A DNA stretch of 64,000 nt from Hyphomonas sediminis (lineage in GTDB: Bacteria; Pseudomonadota; Alphaproteobacteria; Caulobacterales; Hyphomonadaceae), in NCBI RefSeq assembly GCF_019679475.1, contig NZ_JAIEZP010000001.1, positions 3,224,001 to 3,288,000 of the forward strand, written 5' to 3'. Below, one piece after another: positions 26,821 through 36,034 of this stretch. Numbering within the stretch: position 1 is the stretch's first letter; every line of letters starts with the position of its first letter. The notes below the pieces were generated by a model. It ran no database searches. It saw only the letters and a list, made by a program, of their open reading frames with translations, and was not told the DNA's origin. The position numbers and the translations under genes were made by a program.

Positions 26821-28152
26821 ATGGTTTTTCAGAACGTCACAGATACATATCAATCCGAAAGCTCACCTAAAGAGCCGCATTTCGGCAAATCGTATTCCCT
26901 GCAGCCCCCGGTGGACCTGACGCAACCGACAGTGTTCTCTGATTTTGGCGGATACACGCACGCTGCGTTTGCTGAAATGCGGAACAATGCGCCAGTGATG
27001 TGGCATCCGGAGCAACTAGGCACCGGGTTTTGGGCTGTCACGGCCTATGACCTTGTGAAGAAAGTTGAGCTCGCGCCCGAAACATTCTCGTCTCAAAAAG
27101 GCGGCATCCTGATGAACTATGGCATGGAGGGTGTTCCGCGCCATCCATTGCTTCACGCTTCGTCGCTCAATTCCCTTATCAATCTCGATCGCCCCTACCA
27201 TACGCCACTGCGTATGGAGCATATGGCCTATTTCCGCGCCGATTTTGTAGCTGAGCTGAAGAAACGCGTCGATGCAGAGGTAAACCGCCTTCTGGATGGA
27301 ATGGAGAAACAGGGCCCAGTTGTGGACATGGTTGAGATGTTCTCCGCCGAGCTGCCCCTGTTCACATTGTGCGAAATTCTTGGTGTGCCCCCAGCAGACC
27401 GGCCGAAGCTGGTTCATTGGATGCATTTCCTTGAGACCTCGCAATACCAGGCGCAGCAAGAAGGCCTCGGCAACGTCACACCTGAACAGATCATGACGTT
27501 CATGGCCGAGATCCAGGCTATGTTCGAGTATGGTCGCTATCTCTTGGAAGAACGTCGGAAAAATCCGCAGCCTGACCTTCTGTCTGCTATCGCGAATGTG
27601 GAAATAGATGGCAAGCCGCTCTCGCCTGAGTTCCTCGATGGGTCGTGGCTGCTAATCGTATTCGCTGGCAACGACACAACCAGAAACTCACTCTCCGGCA
27701 CTATGCGTCTGCTCACGGAGAATGCACATCTGCGCGCACAGTTACAGGAAAAGCCGGAACGTTTTCCGAACTTTGTGAACGAGGCGATCCGCATGGTGAC
27801 GCCGGTAACCTATATGCGCCGCACCGCTACGCAGGATACCGAACTGGGCGGCCAAAAGATTGCCGCTGGCGAAAAGGTCATCATGTACTATCCAGCGGCG
27901 AACCGCGATCCAGAAAAGTTCGCCGATCCAGATACATTTGATATTGACCGCACCAACGCCAGGGAGCATCTCTCCTTTGGTCACGGGCCACATGTCTGCC
28001 TGGGCCAGCGGGTCGCCAATATGCAATTGGAATCCGCCTACCGGAATATTCTCGGTCGCTTTCCGAACGTCCGCTGGACAGGCGAGCAGACCATTGCACC
28101 CAATAACTTTGTTCACGCAATTTCTTCACTCATATTGGAACTTGGATCATGA
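26821..28152 (+). CDS. Cytochrome P450 (second, CYP153/CYP125-clan-like)
   Basis: The 443-residue P450 is only distantly related to the upstream one. It has I-helix VFAGNDTTRNS, K-helix EAIRM and heme loop FGHGPHVCLGQR with Cys393. The AGNDTTRNS and MRRTATQDTELGGQKI segments recall CYP153 alkane and CYP125/142 sterol side-chain terminal hydroxylases, so it may oxidise a terminal methyl group. The family call is from memory of motifs. The ATG at 26821 follows GGGGAAA, 80 bases after the first P450. Its stop overlaps the next start (28149-28152). Confidence 0.88.
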   Translation: MVFQNVTDTYQSESSPKEPHFGKSYSLQPPVDLTQPTVFSDFGGYTHAAFAEMRNNAPVMWHPEQLGTGFWAVTAYDLVKKVELAPETFSSQKGGILMNYGMEGVPRHPLLHASSLNSLINLDRPYHTPLRMEHMAYFRADFVAELKKRVDAEVNRLLDGMEKQGPVVDMVEMFSAELPLFTLCEILGVPPADRPKLVHWMHFLETSQYQAQQEGLGNVTPEQIMTFMAEIQAMFEYGRYLLEERRKNPQPDLLSAIANVEIDGKPLSPEFLDGSWLLIVFAGNDTTRNSLSGTMRLLTENAHLRAQLQEKPERFPNFVNEAIRMVTPVTYMRRTATQDTELGGQKIAAGEKVIMYYPAANRDPEKFADPDTFDIDRTNAREHLSFGHGPHVCLGQRVANMQLESAYRNILGRFPNVRWTGEQTIAPNNFVHAISSLILELGS

Positions 28153-28892
28153 TAGTTGTTACTCGACAGGACCGCGATGGCCTCGCCATCCTCACGCTCA
28201 ACAGGCCCGACAAGCTGAACTCCCTGACCGTCGGCGTATTCGAAGAGCTGCGCGCCCATGTGCTCGCGCTCTACAAGGACGATTCCATCGGCTGCGTGGT
28301 ACTACGCGGCGCCGGGAAGTGCTTTTCGGCCGGCCACGATTTGGCAGACATCGCCGAAGGGGAGAAGGTTCCTTCCCCAGGCTGGCACTCGGAAACACTC
28401 CGCCTGCTGGAGCGCCTGCCGAAACCGGTGATCGCGGCGGTTCACGGACATTGCTACACAGGTGCGCTGGAAGTCGCGCTAGCGGCCGATTTCATTCTGG
28501 CTGCGGAAAGCGCAAAGTTTGGCGACACGCACGCAAAATGGGCACTCACGCCTATCTGGGGCATGAGCCAGCGCCTGCCCCGCCGCGTGGGCATCGCGAC
28601 TGCCAAACGCCTGATGTTTACGGCCGAAATGATCAAGGCCGATGAAGCCTTCAGAATTGGGCTTGCCGAAATCATTGTTCCGGATGCTGAATTCGATAGC
28701 GCCATCGACGGTCTCGCTCGGCAGATTCTCGCCAACTCTCCGTTCAGCCACGCTGCCAACAAGCGCCTGCTTGAGGCAACGGATGCGCGGGATATGGACA
28801 GCGGCCTGCAATGGGAAATACTTAACAATGAGGGCGTAGGCCCGGACATGCAGGCTCGCATCGGCGCATTCATGGGGAAAGGCCGCAGCTGA
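28149..28892 (+). CDS. Enoyl-CoA hydratase/isomerase family protein in the P450 run
   Basis: The 247-residue crotonase-fold protein has the oxyanion segments GKCFSAGHDLADIAE and HGHCYTGALEVALAADF. The 4-base overlap with the P450 gene indicates coupled translation. It probably hydrates or isomerises a CoA ester made from the oxidised substrate, though no acyl-CoA ligase or dehydrogenase is encoded beside it. Gene order P450-P450-hydratase suggests side-chain shortening after terminal oxidation. Confidence 0.87.
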   Translation: MIVVTRQDRDGLAILTLNRPDKLNSLTVGVFEELRAHVLALYKDDSIGCVVLRGAGKCFSAGHDLADIAEGEKVPSPGWHSETLRLLERLPKPVIAAVHGHCYTGALEVALAADFILAAESAKFGDTHAKWALTPIWGMSQRLPRRVGIATAKRLMFTAEMIKADEAFRIGLAEIIVPDAEFDSAIDGLARQILANSPFSHAANKRLLEATDARDMDSGLQWEILNNEGVGPDMQARIGAFMGKGRS

Positions 28893-28913
28893 GTCCGAAC
28901 AAGGGGACTATGA

Positions 28914-29984
28914 ATGGCTGACTTTCTGATCCGGCGCAGCGATCTGCGTGACACGTTCTGGGCCGACACGCTCTCGGCTCCGCTTGGGCCTGGCAAGGCG
29001 CGCCTAAGGGTCGACGCATTCGCGCTGACAGCAAACAACGTTACCTATGCCAGCTTCGGTGAGGCCATGGGTTATTGGAACTTCTTTCCGACAGCCGATC
29101 CTGCGTTCGGGCGCGTTCCGGTGTGGGGCTTCGCGACCGTCATGGAATCCAACGCTGACGGCATCGCGCCGGGCGCCCGCGTTTACGGCTACCTGCCAAT
29201 TTCCAATCATTTCGATGTTCAGCCCATTCGCACAAACGCCAACGGCTTCATGGATGGCGCACCGCATCGCCAGGGCCTTGCGCCAATCTACAACACCTAC
29301 ATCTTCAACTCGGCTGACCCAGGCTACGATCCGGCATTCGAAGCTCAGCAGATGTTGTTCCGCCCCCTGTTTACAACGGGCTGGATGATTGACGACTGCC
29401 TGATGGAAACCGGAGCGGAAATTCCTGAAACGGTTGTCATTTCCTCGGCATCCTCAAAGACCGCACTGGCGCTGGCCCATTGCCTGAAACAACGTGGCGC
29501 AGTCGAAGCAATTGGACTGACCTCGACCGCAAATAAACACTATGTCGAGAGCACTGGCCTCTACGCCCGCACTGTCACATACGATGATGTGGATGACCTG
29601 CATTCGCGCGGACTGACCGCTTATGTAGACTTCCTTGGCCGGCCCACACTTACGGCAGATGTTCATCACGCACTGAAAGACCGTCTGGTGCGCAGTCTGG
29701 TAATCGGCGTTACCGATTGGGAGGGCAACCGGACTCCGGTCGACGCTCCTGGCCCGAAACCAGAATTCTTCTTTGTACCAACGTATGCTGCAGAACGGGC
29801 AAAAGATCTTGGTGCAGACGAACTAAATGCCCGGATGGGCCGTGCACTCACCGGCTTTTACGCGGCGTCCTCCAAGTATCTGACCCCGGAAAAAGCAGGT
29901 GGTCAGTCAGCAATCACACAAGCCTGGACACAGACTCTGGATGCAAAGATACCGCCCTCAACAGGCTTGATTCTCAGCTTCTGA
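28914..29984 (+). CDS. DUF2855 family protein (MDR-like fold)
   Basis: This 356-residue protein fits DUF2855, which looks like a divergent medium-chain dehydrogenase/reductase. Its N-terminal half (KARLRVDAFALTANNVTYA, VWGFATVMES) resembles the GroES-like domain and VVISSASSKTALALAHCLK the start of the cofactor domain. The strict GxGxxG motif and zinc ligands are missing. Members occur beside P450 or CoA-ester genes; no activity is established. It begins 21 bases after the hydratase and ends 3 bases from the convergent OmpA gene. Confidence 0.8.
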   Translation: MADFLIRRSDLRDTFWADTLSAPLGPGKARLRVDAFALTANNVTYASFGEAMGYWNFFPTADPAFGRVPVWGFATVMESNADGIAPGARVYGYLPISNHFDVQPIRTNANGFMDGAPHRQGLAPIYNTYIFNSADPGYDPAFEAQQMLFRPLFTTGWMIDDCLMETGAEIPETVVISSASSKTALALAHCLKQRGAVEAIGLTSTANKHYVESTGLYARTVTYDDVDDLHSRGLTAYVDFLGRPTLTADVHHALKDRLVRSLVIGVTDWEGNRTPVDAPGPKPEFFFVPTYAAERAKDLGADELNARMGRALTGFYAASSKYLTPEKAGGQSAITQAWTQTLDAKIPPSTGLILSF

Positions 29985-29987
29985 TAG

Positions 29988-30845
29988 TCAGCGGGAAACA
30001 ATGGTAAACTCGGTCCGGCGGTTGCGGGCGTGCGCCTCAGCCGTCGTCCCTGTGTCGATCGGGCGGCTTTCACCATAGCCGACAGCCTTCAGCGTATCTT
30101 CTGGAACGCCTTCGCTCACAAGGTAATCACGGATCGCGTCCGCGCGCTCCTGCGACACACGCATATTGTAATCATCGGCGCCGCGCGTATCTGTGTGTGC
30201 GCCAATCTCTACCTCAAAAGCCCTGCAAAGAATGGTGATGCCGCCCAACGCATCAAGCAACGGCAGGCTGACGGGCGAAATATTCGCATTGTTCACGCCA
30301 AACTGGATCACACGACCATCCAGAGTCGCATTGAATGCCGACTGGCAGCTCTCAGCAGAGCTAAGTTGCCCCGCAAGCGCCGCAAGCGGCGCGCCGATGC
30401 CCTGCTCTCCGCCTTCTACTGAAATTCCGTCGATGATCATCAGGCCTGCAGCCCCAGCGCGCGGATGCCCCTCAATGGCCGCCGACCCGGTCGCAAAGCC
30501 CTGCGCCTTGGCGTCCACATCTGGCGCCAAGCCGGTCACGATGGCCACCTGATCGCGCATTACAATGCTAAGCCAGTCGATGCCTGCAGCTTGCAGGCCG
30601 CTCTGAATTTCCTGTGCCCAAAGTGCGGGATTATTGGCAGCAAGCTCGGGCGAGGTCGAGCTGACCAGCAGCTTGCCGTCGCGCATCTCGTACATGCCGT
30701 CCGCAAGCGGCACACATTCGTCGCCGTTCACCACCTCAGAAGCCGACAGTCCAACAGCGGGCTTGGCGGAGGGCGAAGGGCCCTCTCCACAGGCCGTCAA
30801 CGCCAGAAACGCAGTGGATACGAGCAAGCAGGGGCGGATAGCCAT
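29988..30845 (-). CDS. OmpA-family peptidoglycan-associated lipoprotein
   Basis: The 285-residue lipoprotein (signal ending LALTAC, Cys near 19) has two parts. The first is a BON/OmpA-like periplasmic region (residues about 50-180). The second is a C-terminal OmpA domain with the peptidoglycan-binding motif GAHTDTRGADDYNMRVSQER and GYGESRPIDTG. It would tether the outer membrane to the cell wall. The ATG at 30845 follows GAGGAAAG; the frame extends further upstream without a signal-like start. Confidence 0.85.
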   Translation of the reverse strand: MAIRPCLLVSTAFLALTACGEGPSPSAKPAVGLSASEVVNGDECVPLADGMYEMRDGKLLVSSTSPELAANNPALWAQEIQSGLQAAGIDWLSIVMRDQVAIVTGLAPDVDAKAQGFATGSAAIEGHPRAGAAGLMIIDGISVEGGEQGIGAPLAALAGQLSSAESCQSAFNATLDGRVIQFGVNNANISPVSLPLLDALGGITILCRAFEVEIGAHTDTRGADDYNMRVSQERADAIRDYLVSEGVPEDTLKAVGYGESRPIDTGTTAEAHARNRRTEFTIVSR

Positions 30846-30959
30846 GACTTTCCTCTTTAATGGCCGGCACCAGCAATGCCGGAATTGACCATTCAAATTG
30901 CATAAGCAGGCAGGCCTGCGCCGTCAAAGCAATGGCCTCACCTTGCCCACCCCTGCAAA

Positions 30960-32237
30960 TTACTTGCCGGATTTGTAGACGTTGCCGTCCTTCATAACGA
31001 AGTCGACACTCTCCAGTTCCCTGATGTCCTTCAGCGGATCGCCGTCGACTGCAATAATATCTGCATACTTTCCGGGCTCCAGGGTCCCCACGGATTTATC
31101 CATTTCAAGATGCTGCGAAGCTACCACCGTCGCCGCACGGATAGCCTCCTCCGGCGTGAAACCGGCTTCCACCATCAAAGCAAACTCTTTCGCGTTTTCG
31201 CCATGCTTGGAAACGCCAGTATCCGTCCCGAACGCGACATTCACGCCGCCCTCGTGCGCCCGCCTCAACATGTCGAGCATCAATGGGCCGACTTGTGCCG
31301 CCTTGATCCGCGAAGCTGGCGGCAGCCATGGCTCATTCGTCCAGCCAGTGACGGTCGCCCCGGCAAGCACAGTTGGTACAAGTGTTGCGCCATTCTCCTT
31401 GAACAGTGCAATCGTTTCATCGTCGAGATAGGTCCCATGTTCGATGGAATCGACGCCTGCCCGCAATGCGGCATCCACCCCGCCTTTGCCATGCGCGTGC
31501 GCGGTGACCTGGCGTCCCATCGCATGTGCCGCTTCAACGATTGCTTTTAGTTCTTCGTCGGAAAACTGCTGCTCAAGGCCGGCCGACGTATTCGACAAGA
31601 CGCCACCTGTTGCCGTGATCTTGATAACATCAGCACCTTCCTTGATCTGTTGGCGTACAGCGCGACGGCAATCATCTGCGCCGTTGCAAATCGAAGATCC
31701 GGTAAACGCGGCCATCACCTGCGCCGAATAGCCGTTGATATCCCCATGGCCGCCGGTGACCGCAACTGAAGCGCCCGATGCGCGGATACGTGGACCTGGA
31801 ACGGCGCCGCGCGCAATCGCATCCCTCAGTCCGAAGATCGCATCGTTTGACGCGCCAACGTCCTGCACTGTCGTAAAGCCGGCCTCCAGCGTCTTCAGAG
31901 CGTAGGCGGCGCCATCGAAGGCAGTATCGACATCGGAGTTTTCAAACCCCTTGATGCGATCCCCTGGCCCGTTCTGGCTGGTGATGTGCACATGGCTGTC
32001 AATAAGTCCCGGCAGTACATAAGCATTGCGGAGATTGATGACTTCATAGTCCTTCGGCTTGGAAAAGCCCGACGTGATCGAGACGATTTTGCCATCCTCG
32101 ACCAGGATCGTTTGCCGCGCGAGGTATCCCTCGCCGGGTTTTGCGAGCACATAGCCAGCATGGATGATGGCGTCCTCTGCCACCGCTGGCCCAACTACCA
32201 TCAGCGCGCCAACAGCCGCTGCCAAAGTCCTTCTCAT
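30960..32237 (-). CDS. Secreted metal-dependent amidohydrolase (Xaa-Pro/imidazolonepropionase-like)
   Basis: This 425-residue TIM-barrel hydrolase has a signal peptide (cleavage after GPAVA, residue 20), so it acts in the periplasm. Metal and active-site residues appear in order: DSHVH (His82, His84), the carboxylated-lysine candidate VIKITATGG, TAHAHG, SIEHGT and FGTDTG. Relatives cleave Xaa-Pro dipeptides, N-acyl amino acids or organophosphates; the substrate is not readable. It follows the coupled YjbR gene by 71 bases on the same strand. Confidence 0.88.
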   Translation of the reverse strand: MRRTLAAAVGALMVVGPAVAEDAIIHAGYVLAKPGEGYLARQTILVEDGKIVSITSGFSKPKDYEVINLRNAYVLPGLIDSHVHITSQNGPGDRIKGFENSDVDTAFDGAAYALKTLEAGFTTVQDVGASNDAIFGLRDAIARGAVPGPRIRASGASVAVTGGHGDINGYSAQVMAAFTGSSICNGADDCRRAVRQQIKEGADVIKITATGGVLSNTSAGLEQQFSDEELKAIVEAAHAMGRQVTAHAHGKGGVDAALRAGVDSIEHGTYLDDETIALFKENGATLVPTVLAGATVTGWTNEPWLPPASRIKAAQVGPLMLDMLRRAHEGGVNVAFGTDTGVSKHGENAKEFALMVEAGFTPEEAIRAATVVASQHLEMDKSVGTLEPGKYADIIAVDGDPLKDIRELESVDFVMKDGNVYKSGK

Positions 32238-32308
32238 GGGTATTCCCTCCCAACAATTGCCGACACGCTAGCGCCTTGCGCTATGTTTACAACGCCTTCC
32301 GCAGTCGA

Positions 32309-32656
32309 TCAGCCATCAAAAGGTAGCAACGCAGCCTGAGCCTTCCGCGTCAAGCCAGCACGAACGATGGAATACGCTTGTCTCAGCCGCTGACACAGTT
32401 CGTTATCCGGCATGGCGCCCTCCGCAACCTGCACCCATCTGGCTCGCGCAAGATAAGGCGCCGGCTGCGCAATGCTCGCCTCAGTCAACATCAGGAACGC
32501 CTCTTCGCTGCATTTGAACGAGATGCGTGAGCAGGCGCTGTCCGTCACGGCGAACATCTTGCCGCTGATCTTATAAACCTGATCATCGCCCCATTGCCTG
32601 ACGAACACCGCACCCGGAAGAGAAAGGCAGTATTCCCGCAAATGGTCGGGCGTCAT
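32309..32656 (-). CDS. MmcQ/YjbR family protein
   Basis: The 115-residue protein matches the YjbR/MmcQ cyanobacterial-type small domain: LREYCLSLPGAVFVRQWGDD, YKISGKMFAV and a closing basic helix. The fold is related to DNA-binding T4 MotA-like domains, but its function is uncertain. Its ATG overlaps the stop of the hotdog gene (ATGA at 32653-32656), so it is made with that protein. Confidence 0.82.
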   Translation of the reverse strand: MTPDHLREYCLSLPGAVFVRQWGDDQVYKISGKMFAVTDSACSRISFKCSEEAFLMLTEASIAQPAPYLARARWVQVAEGAMPDNELCQRLRQAYSIVRAGLTRKAQAALLPFDG

Positions 32657-33561
32657 GCAAGTCGCTCTTTGGGATAATGTGGATAGCTCGCTTTCATGAC
32701 GCCATGGTTTAGCAGCATCTCCGCCACTTGTTTCTGACCTGACGCGTCGAATATGCGCGTGCGAATCCAGTAGTTTTCTACTCGGCGCGATTCTGAAAGC
32801 GCAACAACTTCACGGCGAAGCACATACTCTTCACCAACAAGTAGCGGCCCCTCAATCATCCGGATTTCAAGATCTGCGAAAAGGCCGATGCTTGGATGCT
32901 TCACTGGAAACCGCGCAGTGTTCGCCGTATAGTTCGCCAGCACACTGACCATTTCCAACGGAATGACGGGGTTACCCCAGGCAGACGCAGTCGCATCCGA
33001 ATACATCGGATCGTTCTCAGTGATTACATTCAGCTTTTCTGCGAGCGAGAACGGGTACAGGTCACCCATATGTTGATCCGGCCCCATAACAACCCGCTCC
33101 TCCGCAGCGCCCGCGAGGCCGACCCTCATATCCGCAAGGATCACGAGATCGTTTGCGGGACGCAACGCATTCATTCGCCCTTCCAGCAGAGTTTCGCCAT
33201 GGTCAGGCCCCAGTGACGCGCTCGCCTCTAGAACTGGGGTTCCGTCTTCCTTGAAGGCCCGCGCCAGCGTGCGTGTTGCGCCCGGCGCTGGCCGGTCCAC
33301 TTCAGCACGCACCTTCTCACCATCGAACACCATGTTGAGGAAGTGGCAGGAAAAGCAACCGCGCTCAAACCAGTCTTTGCCCCAGGCTTCCGCCAGCAGC
33401 GGCACGAATTGCTGGAAGTGTGTCGGCCCCTCGATCGGTCCGGCCTTGATGCCCAAGCGCGCGGCCTCTGCGTCGTCGTGCAGGGATTTGTGGCCACCAT
33501 ATTTCTGTTCGGTAAGCATGTTCACAGGGCTGCGCAGCGGGCCTTTGAGAATGTCGGTCAT
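32653..33561 (-). CDS. Double-hotdog (MaoC-like) protein, probable acyl-CoA hydratase
   Basis: This 302-residue protein appears to contain two hotdog folds. The first has HKSLHDDAEAARLGIKAG followed by PIEGPTHFQQF, the pattern of the MaoC hydratase segment (catalytic His, then a Gly-rich turn). A second, less conserved half includes GPLLVGEEYVLRREVVALSE. Acyl-CoA hydration or thioester binding is the likely role; the substrate is unknown. It is coupled to YjbR downstream and lies 53 bases after the MFS gene. Confidence 0.65.
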   Translation of the reverse strand: MTDILKGPLRSPVNMLTEQKYGGHKSLHDDAEAARLGIKAGPIEGPTHFQQFVPLLAEAWGKDWFERGCFSCHFLNMVFDGEKVRAEVDRPAPGATRTLARAFKEDGTPVLEASASLGPDHGETLLEGRMNALRPANDLVILADMRVGLAGAAEERVVMGPDQHMGDLYPFSLAEKLNVITENDPMYSDATASAWGNPVIPLEMVSVLANYTANTARFPVKHPSIGLFADLEIRMIEGPLLVGEEYVLRREVVALSESRRVENYWIRTRIFDASGQKQVAEMLLNHGVMKASYPHYPKERLA

Positions 33562-33614
33562 GGTGCCTCCAGTTTTGCGAGAACTCTGCCATCTGGGCGG
33601 CGGCGCGTCACGCC

Positions 33615-34847
33615 CTAGCGGGACACGGTCTTTGGACCGAACTGCATAGCCAGGAAGGACAACGTCACGATGAGGGACGACAATGCCAGCGTGAGCATGG
33701 ATGTGCCATGCCAGCCAGAGTGCTCATAAACATAAGTTGCCGCCCAACTTGCAACGCCGCCTCCGATAAACATCAATGCGATGTAAGCAGTCATCAGGCG
33801 GGTGCGCACGCCCGGGGGCTTGCTCAGGAAGGTCATGCGCCCGGTCACGTCAATGAGCGGTCCCACAACATTCATCATGAGGATGGGGATCATCAACAGC
33901 CACAAGCTATGGCCGAAAAATCCAAGCAGGCTCACTGCAGAAAACTGAACGAGAGAAATCAGGAATCGCGCCTTGCGCGGGCCAATCCTGTCTGCCCATG
34001 CGCCCAGACGCGTGGTCGTGAACAGATTGAGCAAGGCAAAGGCGGCCAGGTATCCCACTGTATCGGCGCCATAGCCCATTTCTGGCGATGTCAGGTGCAG
34101 TCCCAACCCCAACCAGACTGACAGGAAGATACCGAACCCGAGCCCCTGTATCGTCGCGGACAATAGCACCTCGGGGTGTTGCCGAACGACCGAAATGACC
34201 GACAGCACAAGAGAGAGATGGCTTTGAACCGGCTGGCTCGCGTCCGACTTTTCCCGTTCATCCATGATCCGTGGCAAGAGCAATGTGATCACCAGCATAA
34301 CGGTAGCCGCGCCATAATAGACTGTCCGCCACCCCAAATGCTCGCCGACCCAACCAGCGCCCACCCGCGCAATCAGGATGCCCGCGATAACGCCGGTCGC
34401 CAGCGTCGCTGTCACCTGCCCCAATCGACCAGGTTCCGCGCGCTTGGACGCATATGCCGGTAACAGGTAAGGCGTGATCGTGGAAAAGCCCAGAAAGGTC
34501 GAGCCCGCCACAAACACTCGGAAATCGCTCGCCAACGCCATGACGATCAATCCCAGCAACTGTCCAACCGCGAACACGGTCGCCAGCCGACGGTTACTGA
34601 ACCGGTCGCCCAACGGCAACAGGATCAGAATACCGAGCGCCAGCGCAATCTGGTTCAGCGCAGGCACAAGCCCGATCTCAGAAGGAGACACGCCGAAGTC
34701 CTTAGCGACCAGCGCAATAATCGGATGGATGTAGTAGGCGTTCGCCGTGACAACAGCGCTCGCCAGCGCGAGCAACCAGAGGTCTCGGCGAGTCAGCAGC
34801 CGCCGGCCACCCTCAGGCGCCGGCGGACTGGAAGGCTCTGCGCTCAC
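33615..34847 (-). CDS. MFS transporter, possibly for organic or hydroxy acids
   Basis: The 410-residue, 12-helix MFS protein has a Pro-rich cytoplasmic N-terminus and the YnfM/YgaY-like segment ANAYYIHPIIALVAKDFGVS. It starts with GTG at 34847, overlapping the stop of the kinase gene (34844-34847). The context of a kinase, a hotdog protein and P450s on the other strand suggests uptake or efflux of the cluster's acid substrate; that is inference. Confidence 0.85.
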   Translation of the reverse strand: MSAEPSSPPAPEGGRRLLTRRDLWLLALASAVVTANAYYIHPIIALVAKDFGVSPSEIGLVPALNQIALALGILILLPLGDRFSNRRLATVFAVGQLLGLIVMALASDFRVFVAGSTFLGFSTITPYLLPAYASKRAEPGRLGQVTATLATGVIAGILIARVGAGWVGEHLGWRTVYYGAATVMLVITLLLPRIMDEREKSDASQPVQSHLSLVLSVISVVRQHPEVLLSATIQGLGFGIFLSVWLGLGLHLTSPEMGYGADTVGYLAAFALLNLFTTTRLGAWADRIGPRKARFLISLVQFSAVSLLGFFGHSLWLLMIPILMMNVVGPLIDVTGRMTFLSKPPGVRTRLMTAYIALMFIGGGVASWAATYVYEHSGWHGTSMLTLALSSLIVTLSFLAMQFGPKTVSR

Positions 34848-35932
34848 CCCGGCATGCCGGCGCGGCGCGCATACTCATAAGCAAACTTCGCCAGTGGCAC
34901 GACGCGCGCTGCGTTCGATTCCGCGTTGGCGCTGTTGGCCGTACCGTCCCGCACGCGGCCGACGATGCCCTGCAGGATGCCAGCGAGCCGGAAAGCGTTA
35001 TAGGAGAAGTAGTAGTCGAGTTCCGGCAGACTTTTGCGGCCTGTATGCTCGCAATAGAGACCGACATACTCCTCCATCGTCGGAATGCCCCAGGCCTTCA
35101 GGTCCGGGATTGCCATGATGGAGCCGCGTGCAGAATCGCCTGGCGGCATCACCCAGTTCATCAGGTGGTAGGAGAAGTCCGCAATCGGATCGCCCAGCGT
35201 CGACAGCTCCCAATCAAGCACTGCTATGACCCTAGGTTCGGTAGGGTGCAGGACCATGTTGTCGAGGCGATAGTCGCCATGCACGATCGTAGTTGTCTCG
35301 CCGGGCGGAATGTTCGCAGGCAGCCATTCGATCAGCTTTTCCATCTCTGGAATGTTGATCGTTTCCGAAGCCTTGTATTGCTTCGTCCAGCGATGGATCT
35401 GGCGGGCTATATAGTCGCCTTCCTTACCGAAGCCTTCCAGCCCAGCCTTCTTCCAGTCAACATTATGCAGATCGGCGAAGGTCTTGACCTTGGCTTCATA
35501 AATCGTGCGGCGTTCAGCTGGTGTACTTTCGGGCAGCGTACCGTCCCAAAGGATGCGGCCTTCCACGCAATCCATCACATAGAACATGGTCCCTGTGACG
35601 CTCTCATCGAGACAAAGGCCATAGGGACGCGCCACCGGGTAACCCAGCGGATAGAGGGCATTTATAATCGTGAACTCACGGTCGACGGCGTGTGCACTGG
35701 GCAGCAGCTTGCCTGGTGGCTTCCGGCGCATCACGTATTTTTTCTTCGGCGTGATCAGCTGGTAGGTCGGGTTTGATTGGCCACCTTTGAATTGGCGAAC
35801 AACCAGTGGGCCTTCATAACCTTCGACATTCTCCTGCATCCAGGCTGCGAGTTTCGTTTCATCGAAACGATGCGACTCGGCCACTTCCTTGGTGCCGGAA
35901 TAAAGTTCCTGCGCGGTATCGCCCTCTGACAT
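34844..35932 (-). CDS. APH-fold phosphotransferase, ACAD10/LvaA-like hydroxyacyl-CoA kinase candidate
   Basis: The 362-residue kinase matches the APH domain that precedes the acyl-CoA dehydrogenase in mammalian ACAD10/ACAD11 and the bacterial LvaA. Key parts are FKGGQSNPTYQL (nucleotide-binding loop), RRKPPGKLLPSAHAVDREF, the catalytic VHGDYRLDNMV and the metal-binding AVLDWELSTLGDPIADFSY. In levulinate catabolism LvaA phosphorylates 4-hydroxyacyl-CoA so that its partner dehydrogenase can shift the hydroxyl group. No acyl-CoA dehydrogenase partner is in this window. It is the first gene of the minus-strand set. Confidence 0.82.
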   Translation of the reverse strand: MSEGDTAQELYSGTKEVAESHRFDETKLAAWMQENVEGYEGPLVVRQFKGGQSNPTYQLITPKKKYVMRRKPPGKLLPSAHAVDREFTIINALYPLGYPVARPYGLCLDESVTGTMFYVMDCVEGRILWDGTLPESTPAERRTIYEAKVKTFADLHNVDWKKAGLEGFGKEGDYIARQIHRWTKQYKASETINIPEMEKLIEWLPANIPPGETTTIVHGDYRLDNMVLHPTEPRVIAVLDWELSTLGDPIADFSYHLMNWVMPPGDSARGSIMAIPDLKAWGIPTMEEYVGLYCEHTGRKSLPELDYYFSYNAFRLAGILQGIVGRVRDGTANSANAESNAARVVPLAKFAYEYARRAGMPG

Positions 35933-36034
35933 TTTCTCTCTCTCAATTCTGCCGGAATTTGGCCGTTACCATACAAACACCGGTCGGGACGCCAAGCCCT
36001 GCCGCGACGTCGCAGACACTACGAGGACGCAAGA

